DNA of 64,000 bases. Origin: Stachybotrys elegans (Eukaryota > Ascomycota > Sordariomycetes > Hypocreales > Stachybotryaceae). Both the position numbers and the translations under genes were made by a program. The notes below the pieces were generated by a model. That model searched no databases, was not told where the DNA came from, and worked only from the letters and a program-made list of their open reading frames with translations. The stretch is from assembly GCA_020746835.1 (NCBI GenBank), contig JAGPNK010000020.1:62001-126000 (forward strand), in the 5' to 3' direction. Each line of letters opens with the position of its first letter. Within the stretch, counting starts at the first letter, position 1. This document shows positions 34,501 through 46,537 of this stretch, in pieces.

Positions 34501-37500
34501 CAACACACATGCCTTGGCTGAAGCGCCGTCGTACTGTGCATTGTATCAATAGTACTGTTATATAGCACCTACGGCGCCAGTGGAGCCTGACGCGCCTGTC
34601 TCCTGTCGATGACTGCCAGGCACTCGGCTGGGCTGCACTGCATATGAAATGATGAGTAGCATTGAGCAGAGGGGCCCATCTCGATCCGTCGAAGGGTCAA
34701 AGATGTACAGGCCTCCCCGACCTGTCGACCATGACTTCAGGCCTACATGACACGACTGAGGTGGCCCAGGCAAAACAGACGTACCAGATGGATGAATGAA
34801 TGGATGGATGGATGGGGAAGTGGAAGCAGCAAGGAGAGGCGAGCTGCGCTACGACAGGGATGGTGGCATCACGGGTCGCTTTTGATGAATTGGCAATCAC
34901 GAATACTACCCTGCCCTGTCCACCGCGTGTGTTTGGTGCAGCGGAAGGGGAGGTTGCTATGTAGGTCATCCACCATTCAGCTTCGACATGAGGAAGTGGG
35001 GGAGGGGTTGAAGGGTGTGCCTGTAGGATGGATGGCAATAGAAGGGCTGATTTGTCCTTTGACGAGGCCGAAGCCCAGGGCGAGGCTGGGGTTGATTCAT
35101 GCGACACGAAGAGGCACAAAGGCAGGGCATAGGGAAAAGCAAAGGCACCGGATAACGCAATCCCCAAGGGAAAAGGGAAAGCCGATGCAAGAGCCGACAG
35201 ATTTTGGTCGGATGCAGGGGAACGCACCAGCGCTGGTACTCGGCGATGCGTCAAAGGCCGTATCCGCGACACGGAACTCATGGGACAAAATTAGACGAGG
35301 GGGGGGAGACCGCCAGGTACGTACAACTAACTACCTGAGGGGACGCGCGCGGCATGCCAGCCAGTGTCTTTTGAAACTCGGCGCATCGCTGTCCCTGGTT
35401 TTCACTTTTGTGGCTGGTCAAAGATCAACCCCGTTTCCGGCGTGGCTGATTGCCAACCTGTAGTAACAGTAATCAAGAGCATATTTGTTGGGAGAATCTG
35501 AGATTGATGGGCGACGTAGTGCTCTGGCTTGGAAGGTGGTGGCGGGCGGAATCGGCGTCGGCTTTCTCCAGCACTGCCTGGCGCGGCCGGTGGGGGAGGA
35601 GAGGTGAGGTCATACCTGGGCCCCCAGCGGACAAGGCGAGGCAAACGAGGGAGGGTATTCGCAGCCCGAAACTCCGTACGAGGCGAGGCGGGACAATCCC
35701 ATCGACGTTCGTTCCAGTCACCTACCTGCCTTGATCGCCATAGTTCTTTGCCGATGTATTTGGTTCGTGTTGGTTGGGGCTACTTCTGGGGGTGGCCAAC
35801 GACTAATGGGCTATAAATGATTGGTGTGCCAGCGCCATTCGGCCGATCGATCTACCAACCAACCAACCAGGCGGCATGGAATGGAATGAAAGTGAAGCCA
35901 TGTGGCCGGCCGTGAGGCGAATGACCCAGGAAGACAGATCTGGCAGCAAATTGGATCGAGAAAGAGAATGTGGCAATGTTGCAGAGCAGCAATGATAATC
36001 CCAAATGATGCATCATGATGCTGGGATGTGGTGGCAACCAGAGTAATACCAGGTCAAGGCGGGAGCACGAACACCCAGATGGCGCTGTTGCCTCCAAATC
36101 GGCCGGCTATAGGCGCGTCGCCATATCAACCATCTTAGGCTTTGGTCCTCAACAAAGAACGCCATATGGCTCACGATGAGTAGAAGTGACGAGATTTGTA
36201 AATGTCCGATGCCGGTGATAACGGGAAGTGGGAGAAAGAAGCCACTTCCAGATACTGCTCGTTCTGGGCGCTGGGCGCTGGGCAGAACGGAGACGAGAGC
36301 TGACGATGGGCGACCGTCAGACGGGCGGCCAGTTAGTCATCCAGTAAGCCCGAAGCTCGACGTCCTGTCCGCCTGTGTCGATGGAAGCTGGAGACGGCGG
36401 GGACGCACAGGATACAACATCACACAGGCACAGTGACCTACCGACCAGGCACCACAGGCGCGCGACAGACAAGAGAGGAGTCATCGCACATCGCCATGGC
36501 CGGGGGTAAAGCCTGGGCTGGGCCGGGCTGGACACATCTAGGTTAGCGCTGGCTTGGCCGAGCAGGGGAGTCGGGATGCCATAATCTGAGATGTGAATGG
36601 CTATGGGGCAAAAGAGGTGTGGTGGGGAAGGGGGGAAGGCGGAAGCCACAGCCTACAGGACGAGACCAGGCGATGAGATGGTATCATAGCCTGCAAGAGG
36701 GCGAGAGGGCGAGAGGGGAGGGAGCCTGAAAGAGACCCGTGATGCTGGATGACGACCTCGGACCTGTGAGATTTGAGATTCTGGGCGGCAGCCACATTAG
36801 CGTGCACCGAGAGCTGTGTATTATCAAGCGAGTGGTCAGACGTGACACAAGACGACACGACACAGACCATCGTGTCCGTTCATATCAGGAGACAGCAGTG
36901 CATAAGAGAGACTCGCTCATTCATTCGTATGGATAGCTTGTCTGCGTTTGAATGAGATGAACGAGCAACCATGAGAATGAATGAGTGCGTGCAAGTGTGT
37001 GTGTGTGTGAGCGATGAGCTGGCAAATGAATTTCCCACCCCCTCCCCTCCATCTTGTGTGGCTCAACCTCAGGCAGTAAAAGCAGGTACATGGCCACACC
37101 GACAGCACACAGCCGAAGCATCCGCATATCTCCTCCCTGGGCCAAGTACCTACCCTGCGCGCGTCCCAGCTAAAAAGGCCTTCCTTTTCGTCGCGACCCC
37201 CCCGCCCTCTTTCTGGCTGCTTCCTTCTTTGTTCCTCATGCGAACCACTCTGCCCTGCACTGCATGCAGGTATATACGTGTCAGGAGGGTGGTGCAGCCC
37301 CAGCGAGCGAGTAGAGACTGCGAGAAAAAAAGTGTCCGCCACAGCTAGCCCAATGAGGACGTGGCTAAATTATGCACATCCGACTTTCACTCGTCTTCCA
37401 GTTTTCCCAGACCCGCTTGGTTGAGGGGACGGCCGGGGTGGGCGGAGGACTGTCGTGGTTGGCTGGGAGAGGGCCGCCTGCCTGCCACTTGACTTGGGAC

Positions 37501-38907
37501 GCGCGCGCCGCTGAAGGGGAGGAAAGAGGAGGAGGGCCATCTCTTTCTGTTTCGCCGGTGCTGTTTCGCACGCCCCCTGAGTGCGTAATAAGTCGTGTGT
37601 TGTGTTGTGTTGCAGCCGGTGCTTTGCTGCGCTGCCCCTTTCATTAAATGCTCTATGCAGCGTCCGTGTTCAGATTTGTGCAACAAGCCGCCCGTGATGG
37701 TGACATTTTTATGCCCTCCCAACGCAGTGTCGTGTCTCTCCTGGCCAGTCGCGGCGTGGCATCATTGTGCACGATGGGCACTAATGGATGGATGGATTAC
37801 CAGCCCAGTGTCGCGCTTCTTGTCCGTCTCCCGGCGCCCCCCCCTCTCTGCTATCCCCCCCTCCTTCCAATGAATCCTCCCTGTCCCGCTCGCGCGCTCG
37901 TTCGCGGCATGTGGTAGGCCAGGCTGGGCTTGGCCCATTCTCTCGAGGTAGGTGTTCATTTTTGGCAGGCTGGGCTTGGGGCGGGCAAGGCAGGGCAAGG
38001 GGAGGAGCAGAAAAAAAAGACTGGAACTCGAGGCCTCGATCCAAAAGTATACCATAACCCCATCCCCCCCGTCCGCCCGTTCGCCCTTCTCTTCCCATCC
38101 CTCCCCCATCTCCATTATACCCGAAAACAAACCCAACAATGTCTGTCATGATGAAGTCTGGTTTCGCCATCTAGACGGATCCCCAGCGACTCTCTGGAAG
38201 TCTGCTCTGGTCTTTCTCTCCACTCCAACGGCGCATACTGGTTGCTTCTATATTGTCGTCTCTTTCTTTTCCTAGGAAACTCTCTGCTCAGCCCACGCCC
38301 CCCCCCTCGATACCCAGTCATTGTTCCCTACCTAATCGATACCTGCCTCTGTTCTGGCAGCACCTTGGCACTCTGTACCATCGCCTCGTCTCCTTCAACA
38401 GTCTTTATTTTTCTCCCCAACGCCAGGTGTGAATCATCTGGCCTTGTTCTTTTTTAATAGTCCCTTGCGAACTATTCCGGCAGCGGCATTCACTTGTACC
38501 TTGCCTTGAGGGAGAACCGCTTGGACGAACGAAACCCGCCTCTATTCTCAGCGCCTGCCTAACGTCTGACTGACATCGGTCTGACTGGAAGGAAGAAAAA
38601 AAAGGAAGAAAGCGAAGAAAAGCTCGAAAATCGAAAACCGAACCACCCAGGACCCTGGTTTCCCTGTGTTACTCACTCTTACGCCGACAAACTCTTTGTT
38701 ACTCATTAATTCATTCCCCAGTGGAACAGGTCATTCGCCGAAATCATCACGCGATCCTGTTCGTTTTTCTTCGGTCTTTCGAGACTTTCCGCATTCATTC
38801 CACCACCTTTGGCTGCTGATTGCAGTCATTGCCTGGGTTCACCGAGCCTAGCCAAGCCTCCCACCCCTAAAAACAGGTACATCCGGTACGTACAGGCCCG
38901 CCACTCA

Positions 38908-38928
38908 CTGCCCACTGCCCACTGCCCA
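38908..38928. repeat. CTGCCCA x3 tandem repeat in the cyclin leader
   Basis: Three exact 7-bp units, with a further imperfect copy near 38948, lie in the C/T-rich leader upstream of the cyclin gene. Confidence 0.8.
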
Positions 38929-39883
38929 CTACCCTACCCGTCACCCGCTGCCCACTGTCGACTGCCTAATGGTTGGTCATTGCTCTCGGCCTGGCCATGG
39001 CTCCTGCGCTGCCACTCCGAAGTCGCGCGCAGCAACAGCCACCCTCGACGTTGCCACCGCGCCAAAATCGAGTCACACACCTCTTCTAACCCACTCGCCC
39101 TAGGCCTAGGCTGTAGTTACCTACCTGCCCACAGTCATTCACTCACTCACTCAACCACGCCTGCCTGCCTGCCTGCTGGGTACTGCTGGCCTATCCTTCG
39201 CCTTGTCTGGCCTTACATCTTCGCCTCCGCCTCGCCCCCCAGGCCGCGTTAAAAGAGTCACATCTCAGCCCGACTCTTAAATACGCCATCCCGGCTCGCC
39301 ATCTGCCTCGTCCCGTACCTGCATATTGGTTGCTGGTCCCCCCCTCCTCACCCCTCTCCTCTCACCTATTGTCTCTCCCTTGCAGCCCGAATCAATATCC
39401 CAGCCTCGAGTCCGCACATCGCCAACCGCAACACCAACCTCAACAACACAAACACCAAACCGTACCACACACCTATTTACGATTCCGATCGCCCCGATGG
39501 TAGACCTTTCCTAATCTACCATCTACTTCTTCGTCCTCGCTTCCCCGAGTCTCGAAGCATTGTCGAAATGCCTCTTGCAACCTACGTTTTTACCTATCCA
39601 GTCGCCGTTTCAGCCTCGTCCTCCGGTCTCATCGGTCTTGTATTGTCGCTGCCTCTCGACATCCTTGTCTAGAACGCTCGCCTTTGCACCACCCACCGGA
39701 AACGCTTTGCTGACGGCGCCCACCTGCTGTCACGGAGCTAGCTAACCCACCCTCGGCTCTCTCTCTACACGCTCACGGTAACACCCATTTGATTGGTTGA
39801 CCTGGCCTAACGGCGACTGGAAAACACGTACCCTGGCTTGATTCGCAAACAAGCCTCGACAACCCCATTTATATTTACCCAAA

Positions 39884-42020
39884 ATGAGGCGCGACACCCA
39901 CTCCTCGCCTCTCTCCACCTCCCTCCGATATGCATCCTGCAGCTCTTCTCTAGGCTCTACGACTTCCGCCTCAGTATCCTCCCTCTGGTCCGATGCCGCC
40001 TCACAATCATCCGACGACAGCTCCCTCTCCGCCCATTCCTCCGATTCCGAGTCATTCGAGTCGCGTCGCAAATCCAACTACAAGGCGAGCATCGAGAACG
40101 CCCTCAACAATGTCCGACCCCAGCAGCTCGCAAAGACGGCTGCCATCCCCGTCGAACTGCGACAGAACCCCCGCCGCACCGCTGCTGGTTCTCGATCTAC
40201 ATGCCCGCCCGCCCTCGTTCGCCAGAGCGATCGCAAGGTCAACTTTGTCGACAACCTCGTTGGTAGGTCACCAGCGTGATACCTGGACCTCTGAAATCAA
40301 ACGCCTAACTCTTTCCTCCGCAGATTCATCCACCCATATTGTCGAGGCCATCTGGCCCCTCTCCTCTGTAGCGTGCCGCAGCGAGTTGGGTAGTAGGGCT
40401 GTGCTCCCGCTGAGAACCTTTATCCAAGAGACTCTGCGCAGATCCCGCACCAGCTACTCGACTCTGCAGGTCGCTCTGTACTATCTTATCCTTATTAAGC
40501 CCCATGTCCCCAAGCATGACTTTACCATGGAGCAGCCCGACGAGCGCCAGTCTGGCCGTGCTCTGCAGTGCGGTCGGCGCATGTTCCTCGCTGCCCTGAT
40601 CCTGGCCTCCAAGTACCTTCAGGACCGCAACTATTCCGCCCGTGCTTGGAGCAAGATCTCGGGTCTCAACACCCTCGAGATCAACCAGAACGAGATCGCG
40701 TTTCTGCTTGCTGTCAACTGGAAGCTGCACATCACAGACGAGGTTTTCCAGCGCTGGACCGATATCGTCCTCAAGTATACCCCTCCGCCGTCCCCTCCTT
40801 CACCCGGCGGCATCTCCCAGGCTGTCGCCGAGCAGGCAGCCCTGAACTGGAAGCGAATCATCCTCCAGCTCAACCCGGAGCTTACCAACGTGGATGGTCT
40901 TGCGGCTGCTCCCAAGCTTGCTTCCCGGACTAGCGATCTTTGTGTATCGTCGCCTCGAAGCATCCTCAACAGCACCTCAGGACCGACAAACTATGGTATG
41001 TGCGAAGACAGTGACATCACCCCCACTGTCAAGCCGGTCAGCACTCCGTCCATCGTTGAGCCTACGCCATCAGCTGTATATACTTCCGATCGCATGGCTC
41101 CCGCTCTCGGTATGCTGCCGACTCCTCGGCTCACCCCTCAGACCAGTGGTTTCTGCACTCCTGCCGTGAGTGCTGCATCTCACATCCTGAGCAAGAACAA
41201 TGCTATGGGGCTGGCCATGGCCCAGGCCACCAACCTCAACACTGTGCAATACCTTGATCGCCTGCCTCAGTCTGTCACATCGTCGCCGCAGTGCTACTTC
41301 TCTGCTCGCCGATCTTCGCTCGCTACCTCAGTCTCGACGGCGTCCTCGCCTGAGTCGATGGTCTCTGATACGTCGCGCTCTTCGCGCTCCTCCTCCATCT
41401 CATCTGTTTCGTCGCTCGCTAGCGCGACCCTCAACCCCAAGTTGAGTCTGGCATCGCGATTCCGAGCTTCAAAGCTTTGCAATGAGAGGCTGAGCCTGAA
41501 GCCGACGATCCCATCGGTTCCCGAGGATTACGATGAGCCTGAGTTCACGTCCTCCCCGGAGACGTACACGGGCTCGGTCAGCAAGCTTGAAGACATGTGC
41601 CTGGACACGCCCCTGGCGAGGCGGGAGACTCAGCTCGAGGACATGGTCCACGATGCCGCGTCAGATGCCGCCAGAGCTCTCCAGGACCTGCACAACTACG
41701 CCACAGCCAACGCTACCCTTTCGGCTAGACCTGGCCTGAAGCGAAGCCGTCCGGCCTCTATGGAAGATCCTCTTCAGGAAAATGTGAGGGATTTGCTCAA
41801 GGGTCGATACACCTCTCAGCCTTCCTGGCCCAACACGCTTCTTCGTTCCCGCGCAATGGTCTCCGACTCCCACCTCCGGGTTCCCGTCAGCTCTGGCATG
41901 TCTGGCGGCAGCAAGCGAATCTGCTGTTCGACTGAAGCTGCCAACGGATACGAAACTGCTTCTGTCCACCATGCCATCAGCTTTCGCGGACCTGGTATGT
42001 GGGAAGGCATTCTGAATTAG
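39884..42020 (+). CDS. PHO85-type (PCL/PHO80-like) cyclin with long Ser-rich tail
   Basis: Probable regulatory subunit of a Pho85-type cyclin-dependent kinase. Exons 39884-40262 and 40324-42020 encode 691 aa. Residues 1-125 are Ser-rich. The cyclin box spans ~130-275: HIVEAIWPLSS, LPLRTFIQETLRRSRTSYST, LQVALYYLILIKPHV, then GRRMFLAALILASKYLQDRN and LNTLEINQNEIAFLLAVNWK, the classic helix-3/helix-5 pattern of PHO80-like cyclins (Pcl5/Pas1 type). The tail (~280-691) is rich in Ser, Thr and Pro, with many possible SP/TP kinase sites (LPTPRLTPQTS). No intron is needed in exon 2. Which Pcl paralogue it is cannot be decided by eye. Confidence 0.85.
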
Positions 42021-44376
42021 CAAAGCTCTGGTTTCTGCCTCACGCGGGCGGCAACCAAGCCGGGCTAATCTCACTGTCCGGCCACATATCTTGTGCCACT
42101 ATTACAAAAAATATGTTTTCGTTTGAACCTTTTCCTTTGTAAAGAAAATGCATTGCTACTCGGTGAATGGTTGAGAATTTAAAGACATACGAATTTCAAC
42201 TACTTCAACGCGCAAGCAAAGAATCCCAGAAGGCGTCCTGGACTTGGGCTGAAAAGCGTGTCAACACGGCATGCAGCGTCCGATGAGAATGCGAGATGGG
42301 AAGATGACATTTGCTCTGGGGTTGGTAAGGATGGAGATGCGGAGTAACAGCGTGGGCACGGAGTGCATTTTGTACGAATAAGAAGATCATGCTCCTGCCA
42401 AATGGCGACTCTCCTCGGATTGTGAGTCTCTCGCGAGCTCACAAGAGGTCGGAGCCGGGCAGCGAGATTCTCTATAAGAGATGCCGTCGAGAACCTGCAG
42501 CGCGCAACACCATGGGCTCATGAGCCTACCCAGGAACGGTAAACCTGCGGCCATCCATGGATTTCACGCGATATATAGAGCAGCATAAGTTTCCTCAGAC
42601 TTGCCTGCGCACTGGCATGGTCTCTTGGGCCTTTGAAGACAATGCAACATGATCTTGACGACTACTTTGCGAAGCATCTCTGTCACGAATATGGGAAGAG
42701 AGGAAAAAGCAAGAGAAAGACCGACTCGACCGATTTCGAGACGATGCCGGTACTTTCAGCGGGGGACATTGTATCGCCAAAGCTTGTTCAGTTTGAACTC
42801 GAAAAAGCGATGTTAATTCAACTTTGCGCGGATTTTATACCAATGTGAGGAAGAAGACCAAAAAATGTGATTCTGCTCAAGATTCTATCATTCAAATCTA
42901 ATAGGTAGTTTTGCACCGAAGGCATCTGGCCTTTACAGAGGCGCTCCTGAGATGGCACATTTCCATCGAGAGAGGTGCGGAGACGACGCTCAGGCGAATC
43001 AGAAAACATGTTTGTTTGCCACCTCCTTTACTTGACCCCCAATATCGAGAGACTTGCTTGACCAAATCGTTGATGCCTGAGACGTGCGTGCACGAACCAC
43101 GCCCTGCCGGAGACAGATATTTGAAGCTCGATAGCAGCATGTGAGGGGCTGCTTACGGCGCTTACGGGGCCCTTTGTTCGCCACATCACGCGTGGTTCAT
43201 GCGTTGCCTGGGCCTCGTGGTGAGTTGTTCACGATGTTTCATGGCTCATGGTGAAGCAGGGGATCCGATCGATCATTTCAGGCACCCCTACTTGCATCGT
43301 GGGTCAAGGAGTGGGATCCTCCTTCAGTCTCGTGACTCCTTTCTTTTTCCTTCTATTTTGGGCAAAGAAGCTAAAAGAAAGAAAGAGATGTGAGGGCGAG
43401 ATTCGAAGCTGGTAGGAGGAGAATGTCCGTGAGTCGGTGGCCTTCTGAGTCATACGGCGACGTGTTGGGTCCCAGCCGCTTCTCACGGTCGAGATTTACG
43501 ACGGTTGGGCTGGTGTGGAAACCACAAGGGGGGTGTACGGCTTTCATGGCGAGTTTCCCGGATTCACGCTCCGTTTTGTGAGAATGGCTAACTACTTTGG
43601 ACTTGCCGGGTGTAGTTTCGCGGCGTGTCTACTTGGTGATGCTCTAGGGGGTGTGTTGGCTGGTCTTGGCTGTCATGATGTCCTGTCGAGAGGGTACCGT
43701 AGATGTAAGTGCACGGGTGACGCTGTAGAGCCTGAGAACGAAGCGTGCATCCGAGTGATGATACGATACCATGGCCTTGACATGTCTGGTCTGATAGTAT
43801 GCCAAGTATGAGGTACCGGTTCAGTCTTCACAAAAAGGCAGATGTAAGGAACTGCCCTCGGCGCATCGCTTTCGGTACAACACCTTCGAGGCCAGCCTTG
43901 TCGGAGCACGCGCCTTGCCAGAATGAACGTAAGGGCTAGAGGCAGGCCGACGAACGGCATGTACACACACCGAGAGATACTATTGTTCTTCCTTCCTCAC
44001 TACACGTACTTGCTCTTCGTAACAAGGACATGCTCGTCTGGAAATCAGCATAATAGTACGAGAATGTACATATATAAAATATTCTCTCAATCCATTGTAT
44101 CAATATGTATAAGGAAAATCGCAAGCTGCTGTATGCTTGCAGGAAATGAAGCTGTGATAGTGCGGCTGGCTAGGCGAAGCACGCATATCCTTGGTGTTTT
44201 TACGGCAATGACGCAAGAGCGGTGCGCTAAGCCAATTCATGGAAGCTCGGCCAAGCTCAAAACGTCTATCCATTCTCAACGTTGTCGAGCCCAGCAACAG
44301 CTCATCCGCCCTGCTTCTACCCCGAACCACTGTCGCCAATCATCCTGTACTAGTATATCACATTACTGTATTCGCT
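42021..44376. other. Intergenic region between the cyclin and thioredoxin-like genes
   Basis: 2.36 kb with no convincing protein in any frame; open frames are short and uncharacteristic. The first ~150 bases are probably cyclin 3' UTR. No RNA gene or repeat recognised. Confidence 0.4.
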
Positions 44377-45037
44377 ATGCAGAGATTTACGAGCAAAGCC
44401 GTTCGCGCATCCGCGCCGGCCAAACTCCCTAGTCTCTCACCCTCTCGCTCTCGACCTCATGGCCTGAGCATGCCCGTCTCAACGCAGAGAAGGCTGCAAT
44501 CCTCAGCGAGGGCCAAGAATCAAATCTACGACCCGTAGGCTACTCCCTCCCTAGTGTCGCTGACCCATTGCAACCCGCTAACCTCCCTGCGCCCGCTGCA
44601 GCATCCGCAACCCAGACTCCTTCTTCACTCACCTCTCATTGTCGAGCTCCTCGCGCACGCCGCTGCTGACGCTCTGGACGGCTTCCTGGTGCTCCAATTG
44701 CAAGGCGGTGGCGCCGCTGGTGCGCTCGCTCGTCGAATCGGGCGTGGGCGAGGCCGAGGGTGGCGTCGGGCTGGCGTTTGTCGAGTTTGACAGCCCAGAC
44801 ATCATGTCCGGGACGCCCAACCTCGCGCTGACGTACATGATTAACTCGCTGCCAACGCTTCTCAGCTTCGACGCTGGGGAGGCGCAGACGGAGACCAAGG
44901 TCGCGGACGCGCGGAAGCTGGCCGATCGTGAGTTTCTTGTCGAGTGGATCAGGACCGAGGCGAGGAGGCATGGAGGTCGGGGAGGTGGCTCGTCCGGGGC
45001 GCCATTGTTTGGGGGGTTGTTTGGGAGGGGGAAGTGA
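44377..45037 (+). CDS. Mitochondrial thioredoxin-like protein (WCSNC active site)
   Basis: Exons 44377-44534 and 44602-45037 join in phase and give 197 aa. The first ~50 residues are a textbook mitochondrial presequence: Arg, Ser, Ala and Lys with no acidic residue until the Asp of QIYDP. The thioredoxin fold follows: a strand LLTLWTASWCSNCKAVAPLV carrying the CxxC redox pair (Cys-Ser-Asn-Cys, as opposed to CGPC), then LAFVEFDSPD and LTYMINSLPTLLSF with the cis-Pro (LPT) of the family. The C-terminus is Gly-rich (GGRGGGSSGAP). The CSNC centre suggests a specialised oxidoreductase rather than canonical Trx. The call of a thioredoxin fold is strong; the substrate is unknown. Confidence 0.8.
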
Positions 45038-45346
45038 ATGCGCTGTTGGAAGTTCCAATGGCTCTTTTGAATAGCCTCGTGTACTATTAGAGAGGACCAG
45101 ATGGGTCATGAGAGAGGGAGACGCGCCCGTGTTCTCTTTGCTTTATTTTGGAAGGATATTGATAACTTTGTATATTACGACGAACTGATATTATCAGTGT
45201 TGATGGCATAATTAGAGAGCCAATAATGACAGCACAAGAACAACCATATTCTTGCACAGCGGGTAGCCTGCGCTGTTTTGTTCTATTGTACATGAGTATT
45301 GGGCGACCCCGAAGCCTGCCTGTATAACACAAAATGCTTATCCGTT
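45038..45346. other. Convergent 3' region
   Basis: About 300 bp of AT-richer sequence between the stop codons of the thioredoxin-like and F-box-like genes. Nothing else is seen. Confidence 0.45.
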
Positions 45347-46537
45347 TTACAACGGCCTATATCTCCAGCGCTTCTGCAGCCAGCGCAAGATCTGGTCTTC
45401 TGTGCCCTTGACTTTGGTAGTCGTCTTCTCCATGCGCTCATCCAGCCTTGCCAGATACTTGGAGACGAGCTCCGTGGGCAGCTGGTCCGCCAAGGCCGTA
45501 TCCCACAGGCAGTTGAAGACGAACAAGTCGAGCCTGGGCGGCCTTAGCAGCATGTTCTCCAAGCAGTCGGCCTTGTCCTCCCACGCGAGCGAGCGGTACC
45601 ACTCGTGCTCGAGGTTGGCGCCGCCGCGCTTGAGCCAGAGGAGCCGGCGGCGCTTCTCGTCATCCCAGGGCCCCGTGAGGACGCTCTTGGGGATCTGCGC
45701 GTCCGGGTGCACGTCCTGGTGGAACCAGTTGGAGACGTAGCGGCGGCGGCTGGGCGTCGCCATGACTTGCTGGAAGTCAGCTTCGAAGCAGGCCTGCGCG
45801 TCGAAGCGCGCCGGCGGGTGCTGGTCTGCGGGAGCGTCGTCGTCGGGCAGGTGAGTGCCCTTGCAGCAGATGGTGTTGTGCTGGAACCAGCGGCCGCGAG
45901 AAGACTGGTCAACCCAACGTTGCTGGGCGACGAGAAGGACATCTATTGTTACTTGAGGCAGTTCCAGGACCTTGCTCTGTGCAGGTGTTAGCAGGGCCGA
46001 ACGAGGACGTAATATACCAGTATTTACACGGAGATGTACCTGAAAAGCCGCATTGCCGGCACTGTCTGGGCCATGCTTGAGTTTCTCTTGCTCCGGGTAG
46101 TTGGCTGGAGGCTGCCTCTTCCAATCGAGCAGGCTCCGTTCCACGCCGGCCGTGTCCATCTGCTGCGGGAGATGGCCAAAGCTCTGGTCCCAGGTGTCGC
46201 CAAAGGCCTGCATGACGAGGCGCACAAAGGTCGAGGGCGCCGAGAGCTTCAGGCCGAGCCGGCTGCTGGAGCGCGGGAGGCTGAGGTTCTCGCTGTAGAG
46301 GAAGATGGGCTCCAGGATCTCGATGGGGAGTCCTTCGAGCGTGGGCCGTTGCCGCGACTGGCGGATCATGGCGAACGACTTGGCGGCGCTGGTGGTGGTG
46401 GTGGCGGCCGCATCGTCTTTCTTCTTCTTCCTCTCATCCTCCATAAAGGCCGTCTTTTGATTCTTGACGGACGGACTGGCAGCGCTCTTGGACGGGGCCT
46501 TTCGCTTGCCTCGAACGTGGATTGGCGTGGGAGCCAT
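45347..46537 (-). CDS. Fungal F-box-like protein of unknown target
   Basis: Exons 46040-46537 and 45347-45976 encode 375 aa. The 63-nt intron (gtacat donor, GCTAAC branch, CAG acceptor) is a multiple of three and lacks stops, so the frame is also open without splicing; I favour splicing because all three signals are strong. The N-terminus is basic and Lys-rich (residues 1-60, nuclear-signal-like). Residues ~64-95 resemble an F-box: RPTLEGLPIEILEPIFLYS, then NLSLPRSSSRLGLKLS. The rest (for example RRRYVSNWFHQDVHP, LVFNCLWDTALA-like helices) matches lineage-specific fungal F-box-type proteins that I recognise only as a family. An SCF ubiquitin-ligase adaptor role is an inference. Confidence 0.65.
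   Translation of the reverse strand: MAPTPIHVRGKRKAPSKSAASPSVKNQKTAFMEDERKKKKDDAAATTTTSAAKSFAMIRQSRQRPTLEGLPIEILEPIFLYSENLSLPRSSSRLGLKLSAPSTFVRLVMQAFGDTWDQSFGHLPQQMDTAGVERSLLDWKRQPPANYPEQEKLKHGPDSAGNAAFQVHLRVNTGILRPRSALLTPAQSKVLELPQVTIDVLLVAQQRWVDQSSRGRWFQHNTICCKGTHLPDDDAPADQHPPARFDAQACFEADFQQVMATPSRRRYVSNWFHQDVHPDAQIPKSVLTGPWDDEKRRRLLWLKRGGANLEHEWYRSLAWEDKADCLENMLLRPPRLDLFVFNCLWDTALADQLPTELVSKYLARLDERMEKTTTKVKGTEDQILRWLQKRWRYRPL

Larger units (their letters stand above)
31045..39883. other. Gene-poor region between SUB2 and the cyclin gene
   Basis: Nearly 9 kb without a recognisable protein. It contains the SUB2 3' UTR, a tRNA-like fragment (31380-31445) and simple repeats: (AATG)n at 31531-31554, GATG/GAAT units at 34788-34815 and (GT)n near 36995-37009. 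From about 37.8 kb to the cyclin ATG the + strand is C/T-rich with Pol II leader character, including CTGCCCA tandem units at 38908-38928. Open frames in this stretch look random. Long intergenic RNA or distal promoter sequence is possible but not shown. Confidence 0.4.
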
